The notes under the pieces are model-generated. The model searched no databases. It was not told where the DNA came from and worked only from the letters and a program-made list of their open reading frames with translations. A stretch of DNA of 64,000 bases from positions 1 to 64,000 of the forward strand of contig NZ_QXQB01000006.1 of NCBI RefSeq assembly GCF_003605435.1, read 5' to 3'. Each line of letters begins with the position of its first letter. Within the stretch, counting starts at the first letter, position 1. Origin of the DNA: Paenibacillus pinisoli. GTDB taxonomy: Bacteria; Bacillota; Bacilli; Paenibacillales; Paenibacillaceae. Shown piece by piece: positions 43,239 to 52,140 of this stretch. The position numbers were made by a program, and so were the translations under genes.

Positions 43239-44015
43239 TTAAATTTGAGGCGACTTGCATGGGTAGGTGTATCCCAGGCACTGGAAGCCGTTGCGCTCCA
43301 GAATCGGCCGGCTCATGGGGCTGGCGTCAACCGTAAGCAGACGGAAGCCTCTCTTCCAAGCCTCTTGCGCCCTGACGGCGATGAGCGCTTTATAGAATCC
43401 TTTGCCTCGGTATTCAGGCAGGGTTGAGCCTCCCCAGAAGCTGCAAAAGGCTGTTCCCGTATACATATACATCCACGCGCCGCTTGCGATGCGGCCCGAC
43501 TCGTCGTATGCCGCATAGATCAGCAGCTCTTCCGGCATCGTGCGCTTATCCCGCTTAAGCCGATTGCCCAGCTCCTGATGCGATACCTGCCAGATCGTAT
43601 CTTCCAGCGCCATGAGCGCGTCGATTCCGGCATCGTCGGTAATACGCTGGATAGAGTCTGGGATGGATGCCGTTATCATGGGATGGGCTGCGTCAAGCTT
43701 CATGATCATAAGTGCTTCGGCATCCTCAATCTCGAAGCCATGCGCAGCAAGCCGATCCTTGAGGTCAGCCGGTTCGTCAAAGTCATACAGCTTCCACTCG
43801 AAGCGGCGGCCTAGCGCTGCGAAATAATCGAGCTCCCGCTGAATGACGGCATCAGCATGAGCGGCGGTTAAGCTGGAGTAGCTGATGAAGCTGTCCTCTT
43901 CTTCCGGAGAGATCTGCCTCACTACATATTCGTCAGCCTCGCGGCGGGTTCCGGGATAGACGATATCCATTCTTTGCTCGCGGTTAAAGATTTCGATTAA
44001 ATCGGATTTATTCAT
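43239..44015 (-). CDS. GNAT-family N-acetyltransferase
   Basis: 258 residues with a C-terminal GNAT domain: GRIASGAWMYMYTGTAFCSF, then GSTLPEYRGKGFYKALIAVR with the CoA-binding RGKG loop, and LTVDASPMSRPILERNGFQC closing the fold. The N-terminal ~110 residues are a second, weaker domain. Unlike the two GNAT-like proteins at 39258 and 39817, its CoA loop is intact. The substrate is unknown. Confidence 0.88.
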   Translation of the reverse strand: MNKSDLIEIFNREQRMDIVYPGTRREADEYVVRQISPEEEDSFISYSSLTAAHADAVIQRELDYFAALGRRFEWKLYDFDEPADLKDRLAAHGFEIEDAEALMIMKLDAAHPMITASIPDSIQRITDDAGIDALMALEDTIWQVSHQELGNRLKRDKRTMPEELLIYAAYDESGRIASGAWMYMYTGTAFCSFWGGSTLPEYRGKGFYKALIAVRAQEAWKRGFRLLTVDASPMSRPILERNGFQCLGYTYPCKSPQI

Positions 44016-44410
44016 AAGGCATCGCCTCCTTTGGGGTTACTATAGCATAGATGATCAGCAATTTTCATGAAAAGGGCCTGAAGCCTTAACCCGTTTCCTT
44101 ATAGAAAAGGATAAGAAAGTTGCAAGCACCCGCAAGCAAGAGGAAAGGGCAATGGACTTTTCGCACAGCGCGAATCTCCCGGCGCTCGGTGCTTCTCTGC
44201 ATAATGAGGGGCGAACATCACATGCAGCACGCTATGGCCGAGCATGTACTTAGAAAGCAAGGGGATGCCCGCCTGGGTATCCTTGAAGGCCGCTCCCAGC
44301 CCCTGTGGGAAAGCGCTTCAAAAATAACTGTTCTTGCACGGGCCCATTCTGTATACTGAGCGTAGTTATAGGTTGTGACGAGGTTGAGATGCTTAGGAGG
44401 AGATCTGCTC
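44016..44410. other. intergenic stretch without a recognised gene
   Basis: About 395 bases between divergent GNAT and YhhN genes. It must hold both promoters. A weak cre-like GGAAAGCGCTTCAA lies near 44310. Short frames on both strands lack an RBS and recognisable product. Nothing else is evident. Confidence 0.4.
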
Positions 44411-45103
44411 ATGTCCAAATGGCTGCTGGGATTGATTGTAGCGACAGGAGTGGTTCATCTGGCTACGCTATCGGTTGATAGCGAGCCGCTGCATTGGGTA
44501 TTCAAGCTGCTTCCGATGACGCTGATAATTACGCTGGCGGTCACTTCGCCTTCAGCGAAGACCTCCCGTGTCTATAAGGGGCTTGTTGTGGCGGGGCTCA
44601 TATTCAGTATTGGCGGCGATGCCTTCCTGCTCCTGCCAGGGGACATGTGGTTTACGATAGGGCTGGCTTCCTTCCTGACGGGCCATCTGTTCTACACCGC
44701 TGCTATGTTGACGCGTATGAGAGGTTCGCTTCTGGGCTGGCTGTCGGCTGTTCCGATCGTGCTGTACTGCGTCTGGATGGCCGTCAAGTTTCATGAGGTT
44801 CTTGCTTCCGATGATGCGAGTAGCGGATTATGGATTCCGGTGTTATGCTACATTATCGTCATCGGCCTTATGTTCTGGACGGCGATTTTAAGCGGCAACA
44901 GATATGCGGCGGTCGGGGCGCTGCTTTTTGTGATTTCGGATTCGGTGCTGGCGTGGAATAAGTTCGTGGAGCCCCTGCCGTCTGCCGGGCTGATGATTAT
45001 GTCCACTTATTTTGCTGCCCAGCTATTGCTGGCAGGCAGCATCTCCGGGAGCTTGTTCCGAGGGAATAAAGCGGCAGCTTCCGGGATGAAGGTCAACGCA
45101 TAA
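44411..45103 (+). CDS. YhhN family membrane protein (TMEM86/lysoplasmalogenase-like)
   Basis: 230 residues from ATG 44411 behind AGGAGGAGAT. About eight TM segments are visible. Family marks include the TM3-TM4 segment FSIGGDAFLLLP with an acidic residue, FLTGHLFYTAAM, and a late ISDSVLAWNKF with Asp and Asn. The animal homologue TMEM86B hydrolyses the vinyl-ether bond of lysoplasmalogen. The bacterial role is uncertain. It is monocistronic with its own terminator. Confidence 0.85.
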   Translation: MSKWLLGLIVATGVVHLATLSVDSEPLHWVFKLLPMTLIITLAVTSPSAKTSRVYKGLVVAGLIFSIGGDAFLLLPGDMWFTIGLASFLTGHLFYTAAMLTRMRGSLLGWLSAVPIVLYCVWMAVKFHEVLASDDASSGLWIPVLCYIIVIGLMFWTAILSGNRYAAVGALLFVISDSVLAWNKFVEPLPSAGLMIMSTYFAAQLLLAGSISGSLFRGNKAAASGMKVNA

Positions 45104-45107
45104 TGAG

Positions 45108-45134
45108 AGGGACGCCGGATCGGCGTCCCTTTTA
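45108..45134 (+). terminator. rho-independent terminator of the YhhN gene
   Basis: Perfect AGGGACGCCG / CGGCGTCCCT stem, GAT loop, TTTT tail. Confidence 0.85.
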
Positions 45135-45272
45135 CAATTCCGATACCAAATCTCAATAATCGCTTAATATGGACATGACACAGTACAAACAAAGCCTTGT
45201 TAAGATGAGTTGTCTTATTCCTTCCCTTCAAATAGTAGGAATCGACAACATCATTTAAACGAGGTGGTAGAC

Positions 45273-48200
45273 TTGTTGTTCAGTAATTGGAGAAAACAGC
45301 AATGGTTACTGGTAGTATTGGCCATCGTTGTCTTGTCGGGCGCGGTTCTGCCGTCTGCTGGCGTTTCTGCGGCAGAGGGGACAGATGAGGGCGCGGCGGC
45401 GGTAACCATTATAGATAAAGGATCGACATGGAGCTACAGCGACGAAGGCGTCGACTACAGCAGTGCGATGAAAAACGTGGCGTTCGATTATTCGACGTGG
45501 CAGGTTGGCGTCGCTCCATTCGGCTATAAAGTAACGAGCGGCAACATTACGAATGAGGTAGCGCCGACTACTGTGTTCGACAAGGTGGCTACCATAACGA
45601 GCTTAGGCGATGATGCTTCGAAGAAGCATCCGACAACGTACTTCAGCAAAATCATTCAAATTCAAGACGTGAATGCTTTTGCCAGCTACGAAGCGACGCT
45701 TGGCGTAGACGACGGCATCGTGCTGTATGCCAACGGAGTTGAAGTATACCGCGCGGGCATGGCGGAGGGCGAGGTCGGCTATGAGACGCTGGCGACATCG
45801 GGCAAGGATAAACCAATTGTGTATACAGCGGACCTGACTGATGCGCTTAAGGCGGCGCTGCGCAGTGGCGACAATAAGCTGACTGCCGAGATACATAACC
45901 AAAGCCTGAGCAGCTCCGACTTGTATTTTGACATGAAGCTGACTGCAGAGAAGGCGGTTCAGCCTGTAGAGCCGCTAGAAGTCGTGCAGAAAGGCGCAAG
46001 CTGGAGCTATAGCGATCAGGGCATCGATTACAGTGCGGCCATGAAGGACGCTTCGTTCGACTACTCTGCATGGGACATCGACTTGGCGCCGCTGGGCTAC
46101 AAGGTGAAGAGCAACGTGCCGACGAATGACGTGGGACCGGACTCGATCTTTGACAAGGTAGCGACGATCATCAGCTATGGCGGAGATGCGGGCAAGAAGC
46201 ACATTACGTCTTATTTCAGCAAAAAAGTAACGATTGACGATATCAGCCTGTACGACAAATACGAGACGGCGTTCGGCGTGGACGATGGCATGGTGTTCTA
46301 CGTGAATGGCATTGAAGTATTCCGCGCCGGCTTGCCTGAAGGCGAGATCGGCTTTGATACAGTGGCGACGACATCCAAGGATCTGCCGATTATTTATACG
46401 CCGGATCTGACGGAAGCGCTGAAGGGCGCGCTTCGGAATGGCGAGAATGTGTTCGCTGTAGAAGTGCATAATCAAAGCCTGAGCAGCTCCGACCTGTATT
46501 TCGACATGATGATGACGGCGCTGCCTCCTGGCGAAGAAGGCGGCGAAGAAGAGGAGCAGCCGGCCGAAGAGGGCAAGAACATTGCCCTGCTTCCGAAGAA
46601 CTCGGTGTGGAAATACCTCGACAACGGCTCTGATCAGGGAACGGCTTGGAGAGCGGCAAGCTTTGACGATGCTGCATGGAGCGCGGGACCAGGTCCGCTG
46701 GGTTATCCTGCCGGAGACGCGACGACTCTGTTCGGCAGCATGAAGACGGTAGTCAGCTTCGGCGAAGACAGCTCCAAGAAGCACCGGACGACCTATTATC
46801 GGACAACGTTCCAGGTAGAGGATCTGTCCCTCATTACGAAGCTGTTCGGCCAATTTGGCGTGGATGACGGCGTGGTGCTGTATGCGAACGGTGTGGAAGT
46901 ATACCGGTTCAATATGCCAGAGGGCGAGCCGGACTACCGGACGCTTAGCGCTACAACGCTGGGCAGCCCGACGACGGAGACGGCTGATCTTACGCAGAGC
47001 ATGCTGAGCCTGTTGAAGGAAGGCACGAACGTGCTGGCCGCCGAGGTTCATCAGCGCAGCGACAGCAGCTCTGATCTGTACTGGGATATGCAGCTGATCG
47101 GCAACCCGGTCGGTCTGGCGCCCGACTCGTCCGGCGACCTGATTCCGACGGCGATTGCGCTGACGTACAATGGCGATCCAAGCACGGCTCAAGGCTTTGC
47201 CTGGTATACCGACTCCAGCATTACCGGCACGAAGCTGCAGGTAGCGGAGACGTCGAAGGTTGCAGGCAATACGATGCCGGCGGCAGATACGATTACATTT
47301 AACGGAACATCGACTGAAATTTATGTGTTCCAATCCAGAGAGGACAAAAGCGCGGGCAAGCGGATTTCGTATGCCAGCCACAAAGCGACAGCGACAGGAC
47401 TCAAGCCGAATACAACGTACAGCTACCGCCTTGGCGACGGCCAAGAGGGGCATTGGAGCGAGATCCGTACGTTCAAGACTGCGAACCCGGCGGCTGATGC
47501 GTTCCAGTTCCTGTACATGACAGATACGCAAGGTACGACGGCATCGGATTATGTCACGTGGAAGCATACGCTGGATGAAGCGATGAATACGTTCCCGGCA
47601 TCGGAATTTTTTACGCTGACAGGCGACTTGGTTGACCATGGGGACATTGAGGATCAGTGGATGTGGCTGCTGAACACGCCGCAGGATACGCTGCGCAGCC
47701 TGCCATTCGTGCCGGCGCTGGGCAATCACGAGAGCAAGCTGAACAACAACTTCTGGTATCACTTTAATGTGCCGAACGTATCGTATACGGGCGCCAAGCC
47801 GGATGGCTCGGTCTACTCCTTCGAATATGGCGATGCTCAGTTTATGATCATCAACACGGAATACAACGAAGTGAACGGTGTCGATGTGGTGTACAAGAAG
47901 CAGGAGGAGTGGCTGAGAGCGGAAGCGGCGAAATCCAATAAGGCTTGGAAAATCGTCCTGTTCCACAAATCCCCTTATTCCGTAGCCAGCCATACCAACG
48001 ACTCTGATGTGCTGTTCTTCCGCGATAAGCTGACGAAGCTGTTCGACGAGATCGGCATCGATGTCGTGCTGAGCGGCCACGACCATACGTATACTCGGAC
48101 GTATCCGATGTATGACAATGTGCCGCAGAAGGATACGGCGAAGGATACTGACGGCGGCCTGCTGAATCCGCTGGGCACCATGTATCTGGTCAGCAACGCG

Positions 48201-49430
48201 GCTGGAGATAAGCGCTATACGCCGAAGGCGGGGCCGTTCCCGTTCGCGGAGAAGTATGGTCAGCCGGGAACCGAGATGTTCACGGGCATTACGGTGACGG
48301 AGAATTCGATGTCATTCCAGGTGTATACGACAAGCGAGCGCGGAGCGACGGAGCTGTATGACGAATTCAGCATCAAGAAGACGATGCCGCAGCCGAACAA
48401 GGTTCGCAATGCTGCAATCAGCGCAATCAAAGACGGCAAGGCGACATTGACATGGAATGCGCCGCAAGGCAATACGGCAGTGGATGCTTACCGCATCTAT
48501 GAGAAGACGGATAAGCTGGGCCCGAACTGGAACGCGCGTATCGTTCCTGCCGAGGGAGCAAGCTCCTTCACTTATGAAGTAACGGGGTTGGACGCCGCGG
48601 TCAAATATGAATTTGTTGTCAAAGCGATGGTCGGCAAAAGCAACTCCGAGCCGGTTATAGCTGTAGCGGCATCCTCCGGCAACGGCGGCAACAACGGCGG
48701 GGGAGGCAATAACGGAGGCAACAACGGTGGCAATAATGGTGGCGATACCGGGAATGGCAATGAAGGGAATAACGGAGGTAACAACGGCGGCGATACCGGG
48801 AATGGCAACGGTGGCAATAACGGCGGTGATACCGGAAATGGCAACGGTGGCAATAACGGTGGCGGCAGCGGTCCGGGGACGCCTGCTCCGACTGTCACAG
48901 ACACAGCGAATCACTGGGCAAGCTCTGCCATTGATCGCGCGCTGAAGGGCGGTATCGTTAACGGTTATGGCGATGGCACGTTCCGTCCGGATCACGGGGC
49001 GTCGCGCGCGGAGTTCGTGGCGATGCTGGTCAGCGCGCTTGAGCTGCCGGTCGCTCAAGCAGGAACTGCATTCGCGGATCAGGACCGTATCCCGGCTTGG
49101 TCGCAGCAGGCTATCGCCCAGGCTGTGGAAGCGGGATTGATCGGCGGCTATGACGATGGAACATTCCGTCCTACAGGACAAGTGAAGCGTTCCGAGCTGG
49201 CTGTTATGCTCGCCAAAGCAGCGGCGCTTAAGATTGATCCAGCGGCGAAGCTGAGCTTCTCCGACGCAGGAGATGTGCCGCAATGGGCTGTTCCATATGT
49301 AGCGGCAGTCTATGAAGCGGGTCTGATGCAAGGCAAAGGCAACAACCGCTTCGACCCAACTGCGGGCATGACCAGAGCGGAAGCAGTAACGGTACTCTTG
49401 AAGCTGCAAGAGCTGAAGGAGAAGAAGTAA
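45273..49430 (+). CDS. S-layer-anchored multidomain metallophosphoesterase
   Basis: About 1385 residues, TTG start 45273 with GAGGTGG 6-7 bases upstream. A signal peptide is followed by three tandem ~190-residue beta-rich modules (about 45405-45955, 45975-46520, 46575-47100), each with a WSY/WKY start and FGVDDG..LYANGVEVYR-type core. Next come a purple-acid-phosphatase N-domain (47145-47490) and a metallophosphoesterase (47500-48320) with GDLVDHG, GNHE and GHDHTY; the first metal motif reads DTQ. Then an FN3 domain, a Gly/Asn/Asp linker (48676-48890) and three SLH domains (from 48900) with DGTFRP repeats. It is probably displayed on the wall, hydrolysing phosphate esters. The natural substrate is unknown. 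Confidence 0.9.
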   Translation: MLFSNWRKQQWLLVVLAIVVLSGAVLPSAGVSAAEGTDEGAAAVTIIDKGSTWSYSDEGVDYSSAMKNVAFDYSTWQVGVAPFGYKVTSGNITNEVAPTTVFDKVATITSLGDDASKKHPTTYFSKIIQIQDVNAFASYEATLGVDDGIVLYANGVEVYRAGMAEGEVGYETLATSGKDKPIVYTADLTDALKAALRSGDNKLTAEIHNQSLSSSDLYFDMKLTAEKAVQPVEPLEVVQKGASWSYSDQGIDYSAAMKDASFDYSAWDIDLAPLGYKVKSNVPTNDVGPDSIFDKVATIISYGGDAGKKHITSYFSKKVTIDDISLYDKYETAFGVDDGMVFYVNGIEVFRAGLPEGEIGFDTVATTSKDLPIIYTPDLTEALKGALRNGENVFAVEVHNQSLSSSDLYFDMMMTALPPGEEGGEEEEQPAEEGKNIALLPKNSVWKYLDNGSDQGTAWRAASFDDAAWSAGPGPLGYPAGDATTLFGSMKTVVSFGEDSSKKHRTTYYRTTFQVEDLSLITKLFGQFGVDDGVVLYANGVEVYRFNMPEGEPDYRTLSATTLGSPTTETADLTQSMLSLLKEGTNVLAAEVHQRSDSSSDLYWDMQLIGNPVGLAPDSSGDLIPTAIALTYNGDPSTAQGFAWYTDSSITGTKLQVAETSKVAGNTMPAADTITFNGTSTEIYVFQSREDKSAGKRISYASHKATATGLKPNTTYSYRLGDGQEGHWSEIRTFKTANPAADAFQFLYMTDTQGTTASDYVTWKHTLDEAMNTFPASEFFTLTGDLVDHGDIEDQWMWLLNTPQDTLRSLPFVPALGNHESKLNNNFWYHFNVPNVSYTGAKPDGSVYSFEYGDAQFMIINTEYNEVNGVDVVYKKQEEWLRAEAAKSNKAWKIVLFHKSPYSVASHTNDSDVLFFRDKLTKLFDEIGIDVVLSGHDHTYTRTYPMYDNVPQKDTAKDTDGGLLNPLGTMYLVSNAAGDKRYTPKAGPFPFAEKYGQPGTEMFTGITVTENSMSFQVYTTSERGATELYDEFSIKKTMPQPNKVRNAAISAIKDGKATLTWNAPQGNTAVDAYRIYEKTDKLGPNWNARIVPAEGASSFTYEVTGLDAAVKYEFVVKAMVGKSNSEPVIAVAASSGNGGNNGGGGNNGGNNGGNNGGDTGNGNEGNNGGNNGGDTGNGNGGNNGGDTGNGNGGNNGGGSGPGTPAPTVTDTANHWASSAIDRALKGGIVNGYGDGTFRPDHGASRAEFVAMLVSALELPVAQAGTAFADQDRIPAWSQQAIAQAVEAGLIGGYDDGTFRPTGQVKRSELAVMLAKAAALKIDPAAKLSFSDAGDVPQWAVPYVAAVYEAGLMQGKGNNRFDPTAGMTRAEAVTVLLKLQELKEKK

Positions 49431-49448
49431 TTCTATTGATAGGGAAAG

Positions 49449-49477
49449 TCTCTCCGCATTGCGGAGAGGCTTTTTTT
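49449..49477 (+). terminator. rho-independent terminator of the surface protein gene
   Basis: Stem GTCTCTCCGC / GCGGAGAGGC with an ATT loop and seven T residues. Confidence 0.9.
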
Positions 49478-49521
49478 GTAGATGGAGCGAGCGTCTCGAT
49501 GAGTAGGATTCCCTCAAAAGA

Positions 49522-50262
49522 AGCGCCACGCACAGTTAGTGTCGGCAAAAGCGCCAAAATGTTGCTCTAGCGCTGCGACACACCACTAGAGTTAGCAAAA
49601 GCGCCAAAATGATACTCTAGCACCGCCACACACCGCTAGAGTAGGTAAAAGCGCCAAAAGTTCGCTGTAACACCGTAAGGCATCGCTAGAGCCATCAAAA
49701 GCGCCGAAAGTTCGCTCTAACGCCGCTAGGAATCGTTGGAGTCTTAAAAAGCGCCAAAAGTTCGCTGTAACGCCGTAAGGCATCGCTAGAGCCATCAAAA
49801 GCGCCGAAAGTTCGCTCTAACGCCGCTAGGAATCGTTGGAGTCGTAAAAAGCGCCAAAAGTTCGCTGTAACGCCGTAAGGCATCGCTAGAGCCATCAAAA
49901 GCGCCGAAAGTTTACTCTAACGCCGCTAGGAATCGTTGGAGTAGTAAAAAGCGCCGAAAGTTCGCTCTAACGCCGCTAGGAATCGTTGGAGTCGTAAAAA
50001 GCGCCAAAAGTTCGCTGTAACGCCGTGAGGCACTGTTAGAGCCATCAAAAGCGCCGAAAGTTACTCTAACGCCGCAAGGAATCGTTGGAGTAGTAAAAAG
50101 CGCCAAAAGTTCGCTGTAACGCCGTGAGGAATCGTTGGAGTCTTAAAAAGCGCCAAAAGTTCGCTGTAACGCCGTGAGGTACCGCTAGAGCCATCAAAAG
50201 CGCCGAAAGTTTACTCCAACGCCGCTAGCCATCGCTAGGGCCGGCAAAACGCCGCCGCTAGA
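49522..50262. repeat. 50-bp-period tandem repeat array, about 14 units, two alternating types
   Basis: The anchor GCGCC[A/G]AAA recurs at 49551, 49601, 49651 and every 50 bases to 50051, then 50100, 50150 and 50200 (one unit lost a base). Units alternate between type A (GTAACGCCGTAAGGCATCGC core) and type B (CTAACGCCGCTAGGAATCGT core), giving a 100-bp higher-order period. The unit at 50100 is an A/B hybrid. Ends at 49522 and 50243 are degenerate. Each unit contains an imperfect hairpin, for example CTCTAACG / CGTTGGAG. The type A core aligns with the array at 32461. Open frames through it are by-products of the repeat. Confidence 0.95.
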
Positions 50263-50374
50263 GCCAACAAGCAGCTAATACGGCGCAAGGAGGCGACTAT
50301 CCACCGGCAGCCGCCCCTCTACAAAGCTTTCAAAACAGAAAAAGCAACTTCAAAAACTCACTATCCGCATCTGC

Positions 50375-50623
50375 TCACTCCCCGTGCAGCTCGACTTGCA
50401 GATTATGCTTGGCGAACACGTCGAGCATGGCAGCTTTGGCTTCGGCTTGGTCGGGGCCGTGGATTTGGAGATGATAGGTTCGGTCGCGGTACAGCGTCAT
50501 GCTTAGGCCAAGGATGCTCTTCGCATCAATGTAATGATCGGGACCAACAATGAGTACGATGCTGGATGAATAATCATTGGCGACCATGTTGATGTCCACG
50601 ATGGATCGAATACTGCTTTTCAT
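50375..50623 (-). CDS. HPr-like protein lacking the His15 region
   Basis: 82 residues from ATG 50623 with GGGGGGAT upstream. The sequence aligns with HPr from its first helix onward: VANDYSSSIVLIVGPDHYID, AKSILGLSMTLYRDRTYHLQ, then the final helix. Ser36 in DAKSILGL matches HPr regulatory Ser46 (LKSIMGV). The N-terminal ~10 residues that would carry the catalytic His15 (GIHARPA) are absent. It thus resembles Crh-like regulators rather than a phosphotransferase component. It lies 42 bases after the malic enzyme stop, probably in the tct operon. Confidence 0.7.
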   Translation of the reverse strand: MKSSIRSIVDINMVANDYSSSIVLIVGPDHYIDAKSILGLSMTLYRDRTYHLQIHGPDQAEAKAAMLDVFAKHNLQVELHGE

Positions 50624-50665
50624 CGGAAATCCCCCCGTTACATGGAATCGGCACAACATCAACGA

Positions 50666-52087
50666 TTAACGATACTCTCTTGGAATTCTGCGGGCTACGC
50701 CTGTGCGAATTGCCGCTTGAATGACCAGATCGCGGATGCCGCTTACAACGTGTTGATTGAACACGCTTGGAATGATGTAGTGCTTGCTCCGCTCCTTGTC
50801 GGAGACCGCAGAGGCGATCGCTTCCGAAGCGGCCAGCTTCATCTCTTCGTTAATCGTGGTAGCCCGGCAGTCCAGCGCGCCGCGGAATATGCCCGGGAAG
50901 CACAGCACATTGTTGATCTGATTCGGATAATCGGAGCGTCCTGTCGCGATCACGCCCGCTATATCTTCTACTTCCTCCGGCAAAATCTCCGGTGTCGGAT
51001 TAGCCATCGCGAAGACGATTGGCCGATCTGCCATGCGGAGCACGTCTTCTCTCTTCAGCAGTCCGCCTGCCGATAAGCCGATGAAGACGTCAGCTCCCTG
51101 GAGCACATCGCCCAGCGTGCCAGACCTGCGCTCAGGATTCGTATGGCCGGCATACCACTGCCAAATTTCATTGTCGTAGGTCTCATCTGCCGTAAGAGCG
51201 CCGCATCGGTCTACGCCGATGATGTTTTTTACGCCTGCGGACATTAAGATTTTGCTGCAGGCGACCCCGGCGGCGCCAATACCGCAGACGACAACCTTTA
51301 GGCCTTCGATAGATTTGCCGACGACCTTCAGCGCGTTGATCAGCGCGGCATACAGGACAACTGCCGTGCCATGCTGATCGTCATGGAAGACAGGGATGTC
51401 CAGCTCCTCGCGCAGCCGCTGCTCGATCTCGAAGCAGCGCGGCGACGAGATATCCTCCAGATTAATGCCGCCGAATGCGGGGGCAATCGCTTTGATTGCG
51501 GTAATAATGCCTTCCGTATCTTGCGTATCGAGACAGATTGGGAACGAGTCGACATCCGCCAGCTGCTTGAACAGCATGGACTTGCCCTCCATAACGGGCA
51601 TTGCCGCATATGGGCCAATATTGCCAAGGCCAAGAACGGCGCTTCCATCGGAGATCACCGCTACTGTATTGCGCTTCACGGTCAACGTGAACGCTTTGCG
51701 CGGCTCCTCGTGAATGGCCATGCAGACGCGCGCGACATCCGGGGTGTAGACACGGGAGAGGTCGTCGCGGTTTTGAATCGGCGCCTTCAGCTTGGTCTCG
51801 ATCTTGCCGCCAAGATGCAGCAGGAACGTCCGGTCCGACAGATGGAGCAAGCGAATGCCCGGCATGCTGCGGATACGCTCGGTAATGATGTCGATATCTA
51901 CAGTGTCGATGACGGTAATGGTGACATCGCGAATGGTCATTTGGCTGCTGGTCTGTATGACGTCGATGGCGACGATATCGCCGCCAGCCTCGAAGATGGC
52001 GGCCGTTACCTGGCCGAAGCTGGCTTCGCCGATATTCATTTCGATGCGGGCAATGACGCTTTTACCGCCTAATTTGGGTGTGTTCAT
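50666..52087 (-). CDS. NAD-dependent malic enzyme with N-terminal ACT domain
   Basis: 473 residues. The first ~85 form an ACT regulatory domain (IARIEMNIGEASFGQVTAAI). The catalytic domain has YTPDVARVCMAIHE (active-site Tyr), AVISDGSAVLGLGNIGPYAA with Lys nearby, and metal site PVFHDDQHGTAVV. The NAD-binding domain has VVCGIGAAGVACSKIL. It converts malate to pyruvate and CO2. It lies 53 bases downstream of TctA, so imported tricarboxylates or malate feed directly into pyruvate. Confidence 0.93.
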   Translation of the reverse strand: MNTPKLGGKSVIARIEMNIGEASFGQVTAAIFEAGGDIVAIDVIQTSSQMTIRDVTITVIDTVDIDIITERIRSMPGIRLLHLSDRTFLLHLGGKIETKLKAPIQNRDDLSRVYTPDVARVCMAIHEEPRKAFTLTVKRNTVAVISDGSAVLGLGNIGPYAAMPVMEGKSMLFKQLADVDSFPICLDTQDTEGIITAIKAIAPAFGGINLEDISSPRCFEIEQRLREELDIPVFHDDQHGTAVVLYAALINALKVVGKSIEGLKVVVCGIGAAGVACSKILMSAGVKNIIGVDRCGALTADETYDNEIWQWYAGHTNPERRSGTLGDVLQGADVFIGLSAGGLLKREDVLRMADRPIVFAMANPTPEILPEEVEDIAGVIATGRSDYPNQINNVLCFPGIFRGALDCRATTINEEMKLAASEAIASAVSDKERSKHYIIPSVFNQHVVSGIRDLVIQAAIRTGVARRIPREYR

Positions 52088-52140
52088 GGCTGCCTCCTTG
52101 GCATGTCATTAGATCTGTATCGTTAGGGTAGATCAAGCGG

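Noticed and set aside
44300..44325. cre box upstream of the YhhN gene
   Set aside because: Only 11 of 14 positions match the CcpA consensus, within what chance would give.
45975..48086. 703-residue open frame on the minus strand inside the surface protein gene
   Set aside because: It is antisense to modules with clear metallophosphoesterase motifs, is Arg/His-rich and low in plausibility; a GC-rich codon shadow.
49522..50262. Short repeat-encoded proteins on the minus strand (60-70 residues each)
   Set aside because: The frames arise because three 50-bp units make 150 bases; they have no RBS or recognisable fold and run over a clearly repetitive non-coding array.
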